64,000 nucleotides of DNA from Chryseobacterium scophthalmum (GCF_900143185.1 NZ_FSRQ01000001.1:620001-684000); one strand, 5' to 3'. Positions 44,529-54,041 are shown, numbered from the stretch's first letter. A program made the numbers and translations. The notes: generated by a model not told the origin, from the sequence alone.

Positions 44529-45050
44529 ATGAATAATAAAAACGAAATCCATTTTAGAAAAGCAAATGCAACCGATATAGATATTATTTGGGAAATTATT
44601 CAGCAATCCATCGAACGCAGAAGAAAAGATGGTAGTGATCAATGGCAAAACGGATATCCCAATTTACAAACCGTAGAAAGTGATATTGAAAAAGGATTTG
44701 GTCATGTTTTGACAGTCAATAATGATGTTGCGGTTTACGTTGCACTGATTTTCAATGACGAACCAGCCTACAGTTCAATTGAAGGAGCCTGGTTAACAAC
44801 AGGAGAATTTGTTGTTGTTCATAGGGTAGCCATTTCAGAAAATTTTGCCGGTCAAGGACTTGCCAAAAAACTTTTCGATTATATTGAAGATTTCACAAAA
44901 TCTCAGAATGTTTTAAGTATCAAAGTTGATACAAACTATGACAACCTTGCCATGCTTAAAATTTTAGAGTCTAAAGGTTATTCCTATTGTGGCGAAGTTG
45001 TTCTTGCAGGTGGTGTAAGAAAAGCTTATGAAAAAGTACTTATTATTTGA
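44529..45050 (+). CDS. GNAT-family N-acetyltransferase
   Basis: The product is 173 aa. The acetyl-CoA binding motif A is VVHRVAISENFAGQGLAKKL followed by FDYIEDFTKS, and motif B is IKVDTNYDNLAMLKILESKG. The N-terminus FRKANATDIDIIWEIIQQSI is typical of the GNAT fold. It is a single gene after a strong terminator, with no neighbour that names its substrate; small-molecule or protein amine acetylation are both possible. Confidence 0.85.
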   Translation: MNNKNEIHFRKANATDIDIIWEIIQQSIERRRKDGSDQWQNGYPNLQTVESDIEKGFGHVLTVNNDVAVYVALIFNDEPAYSSIEGAWLTTGEFVVVHRVAISENFAGQGLAKKLFDYIEDFTKSQNVLSIKVDTNYDNLAMLKILESKGYSYCGEVVLAGGVRKAYEKVLII

Positions 45051-45117
45051 TGTTTTTCGTCAAAAAGCTTTGAAATTCTTTTATTTTTGTTGGTAAATCA
45101 TTTTCATATACACACAA

Positions 45118-46301
45118 ATGAGTAAATTATCTATTTTAATGATTTTTTCTTTGCTGTTGCTATCATGTTCAAAGAATATTTATCAGCAAAAAGAACAATA
45201 TGTTAAATTCAAAAATACAGGAAGACATATTAGTATTAATCTGAAAATTAATCAATATGATGAAGGGAATTTCTATTTTGATACAGGGTCACCTTGGTTG
45301 CTTATAGACAGTACTTTTTATAAAAATCAGAAAATGTCTTTTAATCATTTCTCTGAATCTGAAAATGCAGGCGTTGGGAATAATCCAGTGAAGATGACCA
45401 GAATTCTTGATAGAGTTGAATTTTCTGTTATTGACAATACATTTTTTTCGAAGTATAATATGATTCATAATTTGAAAAAACCTTTTGGCAAGAATATAGA
45501 TGGAATTGTCGGCTTTGTGAATTTAAATAACATACCATTTGAAATTAATTATATTAATCAGAAAATTATTTTCAATCCTAAAATAAATAATAGTTATCAG
45601 GAAGTTGCAATTAAATTTGATGGTAATTATATGTATCTTCCAATGGAATTCATTCTAAACAACGGAACAACTATAAAGGGAGATTTCATCATTGATACTG
45701 GTTCATACAAAACAATTTTAACAAGTGAGTTTTCCAACAATAAAAATATTCTAAATAGTAAAAAAGTAAATTATATAAATAATGGTGGACTAAGTGGATT
45801 ACATATGGGGTATTCTCTGTTTGCTTCCGAAGTAAAATTTGATAAATTCAAACTAACTGACCACCAAATAGATGTAAGTAATGATAGCATTGGAGCGCTT
45901 TCGAAAAACAAGAATTACATTGGTATTATTGGCAACGATAGTTAGATAATTTTGATATCATCTATCATCCTACTCAGTATAAAATTTGTGTAAAACCAAA
46001 TGAAAATTTCAACAAACCTTCAGATGATTTATACAAATCTTTTATTTTGATTGAAACAGAAGATGTAGATAAAAACTGGTCTGTTGGCAGTATATATGAA
46101 GAAAGTGATGCTTATAAAAAAGGATTAAGACATAATGACGAAATTATAGAAATCAATAACAAATCCGTTAAAAAATTAAATATAGAAAATTTTGCTTATA
46201 AACTTAAACCTAACCAAAAATTAAAACTCAAAGTTAAACGCCAAAACGAATATTTTGAAATTGATACATATTTAAATTTTTTCCTGAAAAGAGATGAGTA
46301 A
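45118..46301 (+). pseudogene. Retropepsin-like aspartic protease with PDZ domain, split by a frameshift
   Basis: The first frame (45118-45945, 275 aa) starts with a lipoprotein signal (lipobox LLSC) and has two retropepsin Asp motifs, FYFDTGSPWLLID and FIIDTGSYKTIL. It ends at TAG 45943 just after YIGIIGNDS. The -1 frame is open from TTA 45942 onward: LDNFDIIYHPTQYKICV continues the family, and a PDZ-like domain follows (SDAYKKGLRHNDEIIEINN) up to 46301. Adding one T near 45942 joins the two as GNDSLDNFDII. The visible cause is a one-base deletion; the site is not a long homopolymer. Sequencing error, a real mutation or frameshifting are all possible. Confidence 0.8.
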
Positions 46302-46397
46302 AAGCCGTTGAAAAAGTTGTGATTTAAAAAAGCACAAAAGGTTAAATCTATATTCATTGATTCTTTAAGAAACTGTTTATTTATAAACTCTATCACC

Positions 46398-46433
46398 TTT
46401 GTTCGTTTAGTTCCGAACTAATCTCTACATTTG
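46398..46433 (+). promoter_or_regulatory. Promoter with operator of the RND efflux operon
   Basis: TTTG (46398-46401) and TACATTTG (46426-46433) are a -33/-7 pair with a rather long 24-base spacer. Within it TTAGTTC-C-GAACTAA (46407-46421) is a perfect 7-1-7 palindrome. The start codon of the regulator at 46449 follows, so the site is well placed for autorepression. Confidence 0.65.
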
Positions 46434-46448
46434 AGAAAATTTTCAATA

Positions 46449-46904
46449 ATGAAAAAAAGTCTAGAAGTAGATGAGAAAATATTTCAGGATGCTGTGAAGT
46501 TTTACGGCACTGTTCTCAATCTGCCGCCTCTGGCTTCAAAAATTTATTCCTACCTCATTTTCGATTTTGATAAGGTGGGAATTACCTTTGATGAGTTTGT
46601 TGAAGTCTTTTCAGCAAGCAAAAGCTCGGTTTCTACCAATCTTAATTTACTTATTAGCTCAGAATTAATCATTGACGTTAATAAAATGGATGAAAGAAAG
46701 CGTTATTTTTTTGCCAACGATGATTATAAAAAAATAAGGTTTGAAAAAATTGTTCAAAAAATGCAGGATGAATTGAAACTGTTAGACGATCTAAAAAACT
46801 TCAGAAAAACAGAGCATAAAGAAGACGACGAAAGAATTGAAGTCTACAAAGCTCTTTTAAATAAAAACATAACAAATATTCAGGAATCTCTTAATAAACT
46901 ATAA
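46449..46904 (+). CDS. GbsR/MarR-type transcriptional regulator of the efflux operon
   Basis: The product is 151 aa from ATG 46449 (MKKSLEVDEKIFQDAVKF); the track-type TTG start at 46431 overlaps the -7 element. The winged helix is visible in PPLASKIYSYLIFDFDKVGI, FVEVFSASKSSVSTNLNLLI (recognition helix) and NKMDERKRYFF (wing), followed by a C-terminal coiled coil. The stop is 1 base from the adaptor gene start, so it is the first gene of a four-gene efflux operon it likely controls. The inducing compound is unknown. Confidence 0.85.
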   Translation: MKKSLEVDEKIFQDAVKFYGTVLNLPPLASKIYSYLIFDFDKVGITFDEFVEVFSASKSSVSTNLNLLISSELIIDVNKMDERKRYFFANDDYKKIRFEKIVQKMQDELKLLDDLKNFRKTEHKEDDERIEVYKALLNKNITNIQESLNKL

Positions 46905-46905
46905 A

Positions 46906-48090
46906 ATGACAAACAAGCTTATACTATTTTCTGTAGCAGCATTTTCGTTGACTGCCTGCAAAAAAGAAGCTCCGAAACAGGATGGCCCAAAACCTTTTCC
47001 TGTGGTTTCGGTAGAGAATAAAAATATAGTAGGGTACGACACTTTCCCTGCAAGTATTGAAGGTAGAGTTAATAATGATGTCAGAGCAAAAATTCAGGGT
47101 TATATTACCCAGGTTTTGGTAGATGAAGGTCAGTATGTAACTAAAGGACAGCCATTATTCCGTCTTGAAACTAACATTTTAACGGAAAATGCCGCTGCTT
47201 CAAAAGCAGGAATTGGCGCAGCCGAATCTAATATTGCTGCTGCTCAAGCTCAGGTAAATGCGGCTAATGTAGAAGTAAATAAACTGAAACCTCTTGTTCA
47301 GAAAAACATCATTAGTAATGTTCAGTTACAAACTGCTCAGGCAAATTTAGCTCAGGCTCAAGCTGGTTTACAACAGGCAATTGCTGCTAAAAGACAAGCC
47401 GTTGCTAATTACAAAGGAGTAGAAGCAAACATTGATTATTCAGTGATTCGTGCTCCTATTTCAGGCGTAATTGGTAAACTTCCTTTAAAAGTCGGAAGTT
47501 TGGTAGGACCTACAGATCAGGTTGCTTTAACTACAATTTCAGATACTTCAGAGATATTCGCTTATTTTTCAATGAATGAAAAAGCATATTTCGATTTCTT
47601 AGAAAAATCTGTGGGAGCAAATGTTCCAGAGAAAATAAAAAACCTTCCGATGGTTGATCTTCAATTGGCAAACGGAAGTATTTATCCCGAAAAAGGAAGA
47701 ATTGAGGCTATTACAGGTTCTTTAGATCCTACAACAGGAACTATCCAGTTCAGAGTTTCTTTTAAGAATGCTCAAAAACTTTTGAGTAACGGTAACAGCG
47801 GAACCATCAGATTCCCTAAACATTATGACAATGTTTTAGTCGTACCGGAAAGCGCAACTTACGAACAGCAAGGAATTGTTTACGTATATAAAGTTGAAAA
47901 AGATACGGCACGAAATACTGTTGTTGAAGTCATTGAAAGAATCGACAATTTAGCTTTAATAAAATCTGGGGTTAAAAAAGGTGAAGTAATTATTGCAGCA
48001 GGAACAGGAAATGTGAAGCCAGGTACAGCGGTAAAACCTAAAAAAATCAGCATGGATAGTCTCGTTCAATCAGTAAAACCGAAATTCTAA
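46906..48090 (+). CDS. RND efflux periplasmic adaptor (AcrA/MexA-like lipoprotein)
   Basis: It bridges the inner-membrane pump and the outer-membrane channel. The product is 394 aa with a lipoprotein signal (LILFSVAAFSLTACKKEAPK, Cys18). The lipoyl half ARGQ-like region is VRAKIQGYITQVLVDEGQYV, then a long Ala/Gln-rich coiled-coil hairpin (NIAAAQAQVNAANVEVNKLK) and the second lipoyl half DYSVIRAPISGVIGKLPLKV, a beta-barrel, and a C-terminal membrane-proximal domain. The stop TAA overlaps the pump start by one base (TAATG). The substrates are unknown; drugs or bile-like compounds are usual. Confidence 0.93.
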   Translation: MTNKLILFSVAAFSLTACKKEAPKQDGPKPFPVVSVENKNIVGYDTFPASIEGRVNNDVRAKIQGYITQVLVDEGQYVTKGQPLFRLETNILTENAAASKAGIGAAESNIAAAQAQVNAANVEVNKLKPLVQKNIISNVQLQTAQANLAQAQAGLQQAIAAKRQAVANYKGVEANIDYSVIRAPISGVIGKLPLKVGSLVGPTDQVALTTISDTSEIFAYFSMNEKAYFDFLEKSVGANVPEKIKNLPMVDLQLANGSIYPEKGRIEAITGSLDPTTGTIQFRVSFKNAQKLLSNGNSGTIRFPKHYDNVLVVPESATYEQQGIVYVYKVEKDTARNTVVEVIERIDNLALIKSGVKKGEVIIAAGTGNVKPGTAVKPKKISMDSLVQSVKPKF

Positions 48091-51000
48091 TGATAAAGAA
48101 CTTTATTAACAGACCGGTTTTATCAACTGTAATCTCCATTATCATCGTTATTCTCGGTGTTTTGGGACTTACAGCACTTCCGGTTACACAATATCCCGAT
48201 ATTGCTCCGGCAACGGTGAGTGTGAGAGCCAATTATACGGGAGCCAATGCTGAAACCGTAATGAAGAGTGTGGTTGTTCCTTTGGAAGAACAGATTAATG
48301 GAGTTGAAGGGATGGATTATATTACTTCAACAGCAGGAAATGATGGTTCAGCTCAGATTCAGGTATTTTTTAAACAGGGAATAGATGCAGATATTGCTGC
48401 GGTAAACGTTCAGAACCGTGTTTCAAGAGCAAGCCCGTTACTTCCAAGTGAAGTTACGCGTGCGGGTGTTGTAACTCAGAAGCAACAAACGAGTGCGTTG
48501 ATGTATCTTTCTTTTTATTCAGAAAATAAAAATATTGATGATGTATATCTTCAAAACTTTTTGAATATCAACGTAATTCCTAATCTACAAAGGATTAATG
48601 GAGTAGGTGAAGCCAACGTTTTTGGTGGGAAAAATTACTCGATGAGAGTATGGCTTGATCCGGCAAAATTAGCAGCTTACGGAATTACACCAACCGAAGT
48701 TACCAATGCAATTAACGATCAGAGTAGAGAAGCTGCAGCAGGATCTTTAGGTCAAAACAGCGGAAGTTCTTTTGAATATATCATTAAATATGTAGGAAAG
48801 TTCAGTGAAAAGGAACAATACGATGACATTATCATCAAATCTCTTCCAGACGGACAGAATTTAATGTTGAAAGATGTTGCTAAAGTAGAATTAGGCGGAT
48901 TATCTTACAGCGGAGTTGGTGAAAACGGAGATTATCCGTCGATCAGTATGGGAGTATTTCAAACTCCGGGATCTAATGCTCAGGAGATTATCGAAAACAT
49001 CAAAAAACAGCTTAAAGAAAATGAAAGTTCTTATCCTGAAGGAGTAAAATATACTTTTAACTTTGATACTAACGAATTTTTGGATGCATCTATCGAAAAA
49101 GTAATTCATACTTTGATCGAAGCATTTATCTTGGTATTTATTGTAGTTTATATTTTCTTACAAGATTTCAGATCAACATTGATTCCGGCAATTGCGGTTC
49201 CGGTATCGATTGTGGGAACCTTCTTCTTCCTGAATCTTTTTGGATATTCTTTAAACCTATTAACGCTTTTCGCTTTAGTTTTAGCAATTGGTATTGTGGT
49301 AGATGATGCGATTGTCGTCGTCGAAGCAGTCCACGCTAAAATGGAGCATGGAATTTCTAATGCTAAAAAGGCAACAGTAGAAGCAATGGACGAAATTACA
49401 GGTGCGATTATTTCAATTACATTGGTAATGGCGGCGGTATTTATTCCTGTTACATTTATTACCGGCCCTACAGGAGTATTTTATCAGCAGTTTGGGATTA
49501 CCTTAATTATTGCGATCATCATTTCGGCGGTAAACGCATTAACATTAAGTCCGGTTTTATGTTCATTATTCTTAAAACCTCACGAAGATCATCACGAAGA
49601 TTATAAAAATAAAAATTTCATTCAGAAATTCTTCTATAAATTTAATATTGGTTTCAAAACAGCAACTGAGCGTTATGGTAGAGGATTTAATTTTTTAATT
49701 AAACATAAATGGGTGACCTTAGTAATTCTTGTCGTTACCGGAGGAATTATCTATTGGGCAAATGGAAGCATGAAGAAAGGTTTCGTACCAACAGAAGATA
49801 GAGGGATTATCTTTACAGACGTACAGCTTCCTCCGGGAGCATCTATGGAAAGAACCTATAATGTTCTGAAAACTTTACAGAAAAATGCATTGCAGATTCC
49901 TGGAATTCAGAACGTAACCATTTCTACAGGTAGAGGATTATTATCCGGAAACGGAAGTAATAACGGTCTTGCCTTTGTAAAGCTTAAACCTTTTGATGAA
50001 AGAAAAGGGGATGGATTATCATCTGAAGAGATTACGAAGAGATTATTTGGTCTTGCAGGAAAAGTCCCTGATGCTAAAGTTGTTTTCTTCCAGCCTCCAA
50101 GTGTACCGGGTTTTGGTAGTAGTGCAGGTTTTGAGATGGTACTTTTAGATAAATCGGGAGGTGATTTTGCTCAGCTTGATGCTAAAACCAACGAATTTAT
50201 CGGAAACCTGATGCAAAGACCGGAAATTGAATTTGCTCAGACTTCATTTAATACAAAATATCCACAGTATTTAATGGAAATCAACGTTCCGTTAGCTAAA
50301 CAAAAAGGAGTTTCTGTAAATGATATTTTGTCTACAATGCAGGGATATGTCGGTGGAATTTACAGTGCTGACTTTACCAAATACGGAAAACAATTCAGAG
50401 TAATGATTCAGGCGCTTCCTGAAAACAGAGTAAATGCTGAAAATCTTAATCAATATTATATTAAGACAAGTTCTGGAGAAATGTCGCCTATTTCACAATT
50501 TGTAACATTGACAAAATCTTACGGACCTCAATCTGTTGGTCGTTATAACCTATTTACTTCAGTAAAGATTACAGGAGCAAACAAGGCTGGTTACAGTTCG
50601 GGTGATGCAATTACTGCGGTTCAGGCGGTAGCTAAAGAAACACTTGATCAAAATTACGATGTTGAGTTTACAGGTCTTACAAGAGAAGAATTAAATTCAG
50701 GATCTCAGACTTTATTGATTTTTGCTTTGAGTTTGGTATTTGTTTATTTCATTCTTTCTGCTCAATACGAAAGTTACATTCTTCCTTTAGTTGTGGTAAT
50801 TTCACTTCCTCTTGGGGTAATGGGAGCTTATTTCGGACAGAAAATAATGGGCTTAGAAAACAATATTTACTTCCAGATTGCATTGATTATGTTGGTCGGT
50901 TTGTTGGCGAAAAATGCGATTTTGATTATCGAATTTGCTGTTCAGAGAAGACATCATGGCGAAACTATTGTAGAATCAGCAGTTAATGCAGCTAAAGCGA

Positions 51001-51236
51001 GATTGAGACCAATTTTGATGACATCATTAGCGTTTATCTTCGGTTTATTACCATTGGTTTTAGCAAGCGGAATTGGTGCGGTTGGTAACCGATCAATTGC
51101 AACAGGTGCATCGATTGGATTATTGATAGGTACCATTATGGGAGTATTTGTGATTCCGGTTTTATATGTGATTTTCCAGACTTTACAGGAAAAAATAAAA
51201 CCAATCAAGCACGAAGAAATGAACTTAGCTGAATAA
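48090..51236 (+). CDS. RND efflux pump, AcrB/MexB-like (HAE1 family)
   Basis: A proton-driven inner-membrane trimeric pump. The product is 1048 aa, the normal HAE1 length, with 12 membrane helices. The proton-relay residues are conserved: Asp405-Asp406 in AIGIVVDDAIVVVEAV and Lys941 in LLAKNAILIIEFAVQRR. Porter-domain sequences such as YTGANAETVMKSVVVPLEEQ and the G-loop region are normal. It belongs to the amphiphile/drug efflux class, not the heavy-metal class (no CzcA motif). It overlaps the adaptor gene by one base and is 21 bases before the channel gene. Confidence 0.96.
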   Translation: MIKNFINRPVLSTVISIIIVILGVLGLTALPVTQYPDIAPATVSVRANYTGANAETVMKSVVVPLEEQINGVEGMDYITSTAGNDGSAQIQVFFKQGIDADIAAVNVQNRVSRASPLLPSEVTRAGVVTQKQQTSALMYLSFYSENKNIDDVYLQNFLNINVIPNLQRINGVGEANVFGGKNYSMRVWLDPAKLAAYGITPTEVTNAINDQSREAAAGSLGQNSGSSFEYIIKYVGKFSEKEQYDDIIIKSLPDGQNLMLKDVAKVELGGLSYSGVGENGDYPSISMGVFQTPGSNAQEIIENIKKQLKENESSYPEGVKYTFNFDTNEFLDASIEKVIHTLIEAFILVFIVVYIFLQDFRSTLIPAIAVPVSIVGTFFFLNLFGYSLNLLTLFALVLAIGIVVDDAIVVVEAVHAKMEHGISNAKKATVEAMDEITGAIISITLVMAAVFIPVTFITGPTGVFYQQFGITLIIAIIISAVNALTLSPVLCSLFLKPHEDHHEDYKNKNFIQKFFYKFNIGFKTATERYGRGFNFLIKHKWVTLVILVVTGGIIYWANGSMKKGFVPTEDRGIIFTDVQLPPGASMERTYNVLKTLQKNALQIPGIQNVTISTGRGLLSGNGSNNGLAFVKLKPFDERKGDGLSSEEITKRLFGLAGKVPDAKVVFFQPPSVPGFGSSAGFEMVLLDKSGGDFAQLDAKTNEFIGNLMQRPEIEFAQTSFNTKYPQYLMEINVPLAKQKGVSVNDILSTMQGYVGGIYSADFTKYGKQFRVMIQALPENRVNAENLNQYYIKTSSGEMSPISQFVTLTKSYGPQSVGRYNLFTSVKITGANKAGYSSGDAITAVQAVAKETLDQNYDVEFTGLTREELNSGSQTLLIFALSLVFVYFILSAQYESYILPLVVVISLPLGVMGAYFGQKIMGLENNIYFQIALIMLVGLLAKNAILIIEFAVQRRHHGETIVESAVNAAKARLRPILMTSLAFIFGLLPLVLASGIGAVGNRSIATGASIGLLIGTIMGVFVIPVLYVIFQTLQEKIKPIKHEEMNLAE

Positions 51237-51257
51237 GAAATCTTTAAGGTTTAAATA

Positions 51258-52673
51258 ATGAAAAATTTATCAATAATAATAAAAGGAACTGCTTTTTCAG
51301 TTGTCACGTTCGCTGTTTTATCATCTTGTATGGTAAGAAAAGAGTACGAAAGACCTGCAGCTGCAGTTGACGAAAAACTATTCCGTACCGATATGCTGCC
51401 TCAAGACAGTACAAGTATTGCGAATGTTTCCTGGAAAGAGATTTTTACAGATCCTATTCTTCAGGGGCACATCACAAAAGCTTTGGAAAACAATCTTGAT
51501 GTAAGAATTGCAGTACAGAATATTACTTCTGCAGAAGCTTATTTAAAACAGGCAAAAGCAGCTTACGAACCTACGTTATCAATAGGCCCGAACTACACTT
51601 TTCAGACACAGTCGATCAACACACAGTTTGGTCAGATCATCGGAGAGAGACGTTATGTCAATCAGTTTGATATTACAGCAACAATCGGTTGGGAAGCAGA
51701 TTTGTGGGGGAAAATGAAATCTCAGCAAAAAGCTCAGTTAGCAACTTATTTGGGAACTTTAGCTGCTCATAAAGCTGTGAAGAGTGACTTGGTTGCATCC
51801 ATTGCTTCTGCTTATTTCCAGTTGTTGACTTATGATGATCAGAAAAGAATCATTGAGGAAACAATTAAAGTAAGAGAAAATAATTTAGAAACTACAAAAG
51901 CGTTAAAAGAAGCAGGAACATTAACGGAAGTTGCGGTTCAGCAAAGTCAGGCGTTGGTTTATAATGCGAAATCTTTACTGATCGACATTGATACTCAAAT
52001 TCAACTTTTAGAAAACACGATGAGCCTACTGATGGGTGAATCATCACAAACCATTGCAAGATCATCATTAAAATCGCAGTCATTACCGGAGAGTTTGGCT
52101 TTAGGATATCCTGCAAGTTTGCTGTCAAATCGTCCCGATGTGATGCAGGCAGAATTTAATTTGATGAATGCTTTCGAGTTGACCAATGTTGCCAAAGCTC
52201 AGTTTTACCCAACCTTAAAACTAACAGGAAGCGGTGGAGTACAGTCGGTAGATATCGATCATTTATTTAGCGTAAACTCTCTTTTTGCAAATGTTGTAGC
52301 TGGTTTGGCACAACCAATTTTAAACAAAAGACAGATCAAAACCAATTACGATGTAAGTTTAGCCAACAAAGAAACAGCTTATCTTAATTTCAGAAAGTCT
52401 ATTCTGACTGCAGGAAAAGAAGTTTCAGATGCGATAAGAGTATTTTCGGTTCAGGATTCTTTTATAGATTTAAAGAAAAAAGAGCTTGATTCTTATAAAA
52501 AATCGGTTGATTATTCTCAGGAATTGGTCAACTACGGTATGGCAAATTACCTTGAAGTTTTAAATGCAAGTGTAAACTCATTGAATGCCGAGCTTAATAT
52601 TTCAAATGCAGAATACAGTAAAATGAAAGCTGCAGTAGATTTATACCAAGCTTTAGGCGGCGGATGGAAATAA
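51258..52673 (+). CDS. Outer-membrane efflux channel lipoprotein (OprM/NodT family)
   Basis: The TolC-like exit duct of the RND system. The product is 471 aa. The N-terminus has a lipoprotein signal (TFAVLSSCMVRKEYERPA). Two outer-membrane-efflux repeats follow, with ENNLDVRIAVQNITSAEAYL, ASIASAYFQLLTYDDQKRII and, in the second half, LLSNRPDVMQAEFNLMNAFE and QSQALVYNAKSLLIDIDTQI, forming the coiled-coil barrel. It ends with AAVDLYQALGGGWK, the usual OprM-type C-terminus. A terminator follows. Pump, adaptor and channel form a complete tripartite system. Confidence 0.94.
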   Translation: MKNLSIIIKGTAFSVVTFAVLSSCMVRKEYERPAAAVDEKLFRTDMLPQDSTSIANVSWKEIFTDPILQGHITKALENNLDVRIAVQNITSAEAYLKQAKAAYEPTLSIGPNYTFQTQSINTQFGQIIGERRYVNQFDITATIGWEADLWGKMKSQQKAQLATYLGTLAAHKAVKSDLVASIASAYFQLLTYDDQKRIIEETIKVRENNLETTKALKEAGTLTEVAVQQSQALVYNAKSLLIDIDTQIQLLENTMSLLMGESSQTIARSSLKSQSLPESLALGYPASLLSNRPDVMQAEFNLMNAFELTNVAKAQFYPTLKLTGSGGVQSVDIDHLFSVNSLFANVVAGLAQPILNKRQIKTNYDVSLANKETAYLNFRKSILTAGKEVSDAIRVFSVQDSFIDLKKKELDSYKKSVDYSQELVNYGMANYLEVLNASVNSLNAELNISNAEYSKMKAAVDLYQALGGGWK

Positions 52674-52710
52674 CGAAAAGTTAGTTATTATATATTCAAA
52701 TCTTGTTAAG

Positions 52711-52740
52711 ACGTGTGCTGGAAACAGTGCACGTTTTTTT
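52711..52740 (+). terminator. Terminator of the RND efflux operon
   Basis: ACGTGTGCTG (52711-52720), GAAA tetraloop, CAGTGCACGT (52725-52734), with two wobble pairs and seven T. Confidence 0.85.
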
Positions 52741-52811
52741 ATTTATTTTAAATTGCAAACAATTGATTTTCTATATTTTAAAATTATATTTTAATTTCCT
52801 ATTGCATATAT

Positions 52812-52832
52812 GTAGTTAACTACGTAGTTTTG
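52812..52832 (+). promoter_or_regulatory. Promoter and operator of the GNAT-MarR pair
   Basis: GTAGTTAACTAC (52812-52823) is a perfect 12-bp palindrome. It abuts TAGTTTTG (52825-52832), a -7 match that itself repeats the half-site GTAGTT. The start codon of the GNAT gene is at 52850. The site covers the promoter core. Confidence 0.6.
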
Positions 52833-52849
52833 TACGTAAATTAAATTGT

Positions 52850-53338
52850 ATGTTAGAAATTAAACTTGTAAACGATACTTATTCAAAAGAAATAATAGAC
52901 TTGGTTCTGAATATTCAGCAGAAAGAATTTAATGTTCCCATTACAATAGAAGATCAGCCGGATCTTATGCAAATCGAGGATTTTTATTTTGCCAATGGCG
53001 GGAGTTTTTGGGGGGCTTTCATAAGCGGTGAGCTTGTAGGAACCATTGCTTTGGTTAAATTTGATGAAAAAGCGGCGGCAATCCGAAAGATGTTTGTGAA
53101 AAAAGAATTCAGAGGAAAAGAATATGGTATCGCTCAGAAACTATTAGAAACCCTGATTGCTTATTGCCAGAAAAACGGAATAGAAGAAGTATATTTAGGA
53201 ACGGTATCAATCCTGAAGGCTGCATTGCGTTTTTACGAACGAAATCACTTCGAAATCATTGAAAAAGGATTGCTTCCTTCAAAATTTCCTTTAATGAATG
53301 CCGATAATGTATTTTGTTTTCTTAATCTAAAATCATAG
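52850..53338 (+). CDS. GNAT-family N-acetyltransferase (regulated by the next gene)
   Basis: The product is 162 aa. The acetyl-CoA motif is IRKMFVKKEFRGKEYGIAQK with LLETLIAYCQKNGIEEVYLG; the C-terminal ALRFYERNHFEIIEKGLLP is a typical GNAT end. It is 3 bases upstream of a MarR gene, a common acetyltransferase-MarR pairing. The substrate is unknown; small-molecule detoxification would fit the MarR link but is inference. Confidence 0.85.
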   Translation: MLEIKLVNDTYSKEIIDLVLNIQQKEFNVPITIEDQPDLMQIEDFYFANGGSFWGAFISGELVGTIALVKFDEKAAAIRKMFVKKEFRGKEYGIAQKLLETLIAYCQKNGIEEVYLGTVSILKAALRFYERNHFEIIEKGLLPSKFPLMNADNVFCFLNLKS

Positions 53339-53341
53339 TTT

Positions 53342-53821
53342 ATGAATGTCATTAATGAATCCGGAACTTTAGCTTTATCTACAAGATTACAACGTCTCAG
53401 CGAGCAATTGCGTAAAGAGGGAGCCTTAGTTTATAAAGAATTTGGAATAGATTTCGAACCCAAATGGTTTCCGGTAATCTTTACATTACATCACAAAAAT
53501 ACACTCAGTGTTGTAGAAATTGCCAATGAAATAGGATACACGCATCCTTCCACAATCAGCCTTTTAAAAGAACTTGAAAGACAACAAATGATTATTTCTA
53601 AAAAAGATAAAACAGATGAACGTAAACGCTTAATTGAATTGGCACCAAAAGGTATAGAATTAATAGAAAAAATGAAACCAGCATGGGAAATCATCTCCAA
53701 AGTATTGGAAGAGATAGCAGATAATGAAAATCATTTACTGAAAGCAATTAATGAAGCAGAAGAGAAAATTGCCAAACAGTCTTTTCTACAAAGAGTTTTA
53801 CAATTAAAAAACAGCCAATAA
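53342..53821 (+). CDS. MarR-family transcriptional regulator
   Basis: The product is 159 aa. The winged helix reads LSVVEIANEIGYTHPSTISL (recognition helix), LLKELERQQMIISKKDKTDE and RKRLIELAPKG (wing). The N- and C-terminal helices form the dimer domain. It is translationally coupled to the GNAT gene and probably represses it from the palindrome at 52812. The stop codon is inside the terminator stem. Confidence 0.88.
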   Translation: MNVINESGTLALSTRLQRLSEQLRKEGALVYKEFGIDFEPKWFPVIFTLHHKNTLSVVEIANEIGYTHPSTISLLKELERQQMIISKKDKTDERKRLIELAPKGIELIEKMKPAWEIISKVLEEIADNENHLLKAINEAEEKIAKQSFLQRVLQLKNSQ

Positions 53822-53852
53822 ATAATGGTAATTAATTGATTGGCTGTTTTTT
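53808..53852 (+). terminator. Terminator after the GNAT-MarR pair
   Basis: AAAACAGCCAAT (53808-53819) and ATTGGCTGTTTT (53839-53850) pair over a 19-nt loop and are followed by T. The left arm overlaps the MarR C-terminal codons. Confidence 0.8.
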
Positions 53853-53907
53853 AATTTATAGTTTCACTCAAAAATAGTTTGCAAAACGAAATAAATTTTA
53901 ATAAAAG

Positions 53908-53938
53908 TTTGCGTGTGTACTTTAAATAGTTACTTTTG
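53908..53938 (+). promoter_or_regulatory. Consensus promoter of tRNA-Ala
   Basis: TTTG (53908-53911), 19-base spacer, TACTTTTG (53931-53938): a full match to the Bacteroidetes TTTG-N19-TAnnTTTG arrangement, 18 bases before the tRNA 5' end. Confidence 0.75.
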
Positions 53939-53956
53939 TACGGCTTCCGAAAAAAT

Positions 53957-54029
53957 GGGGATTAGCTCATCTGGCTAGAGCGCAACACTGGCAGTGTTGA
54001 GGTGATCGGTTCGAGTCCGATATTCTCCA
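53957..54029 (+). tRNA. tRNA-Ala (GGC)
   Basis: A 73-nt cloverleaf without encoded CCA. The acceptor has G3-T70, the alanine identity pair. D stem GCTC/GAGC; anticodon stem CAACA/TGTTG with loop CTGGCAG, so the anticodon is GGC (53990-53992); T stem ATCGG/CCGAT with loop TTCGAGT; discriminator A. One T-T mismatch lies in the acceptor stem (position 6-67). It has its own promoter and terminator. Confidence 0.93.
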
Positions 54030-54041
54030 CATCTATTATGA

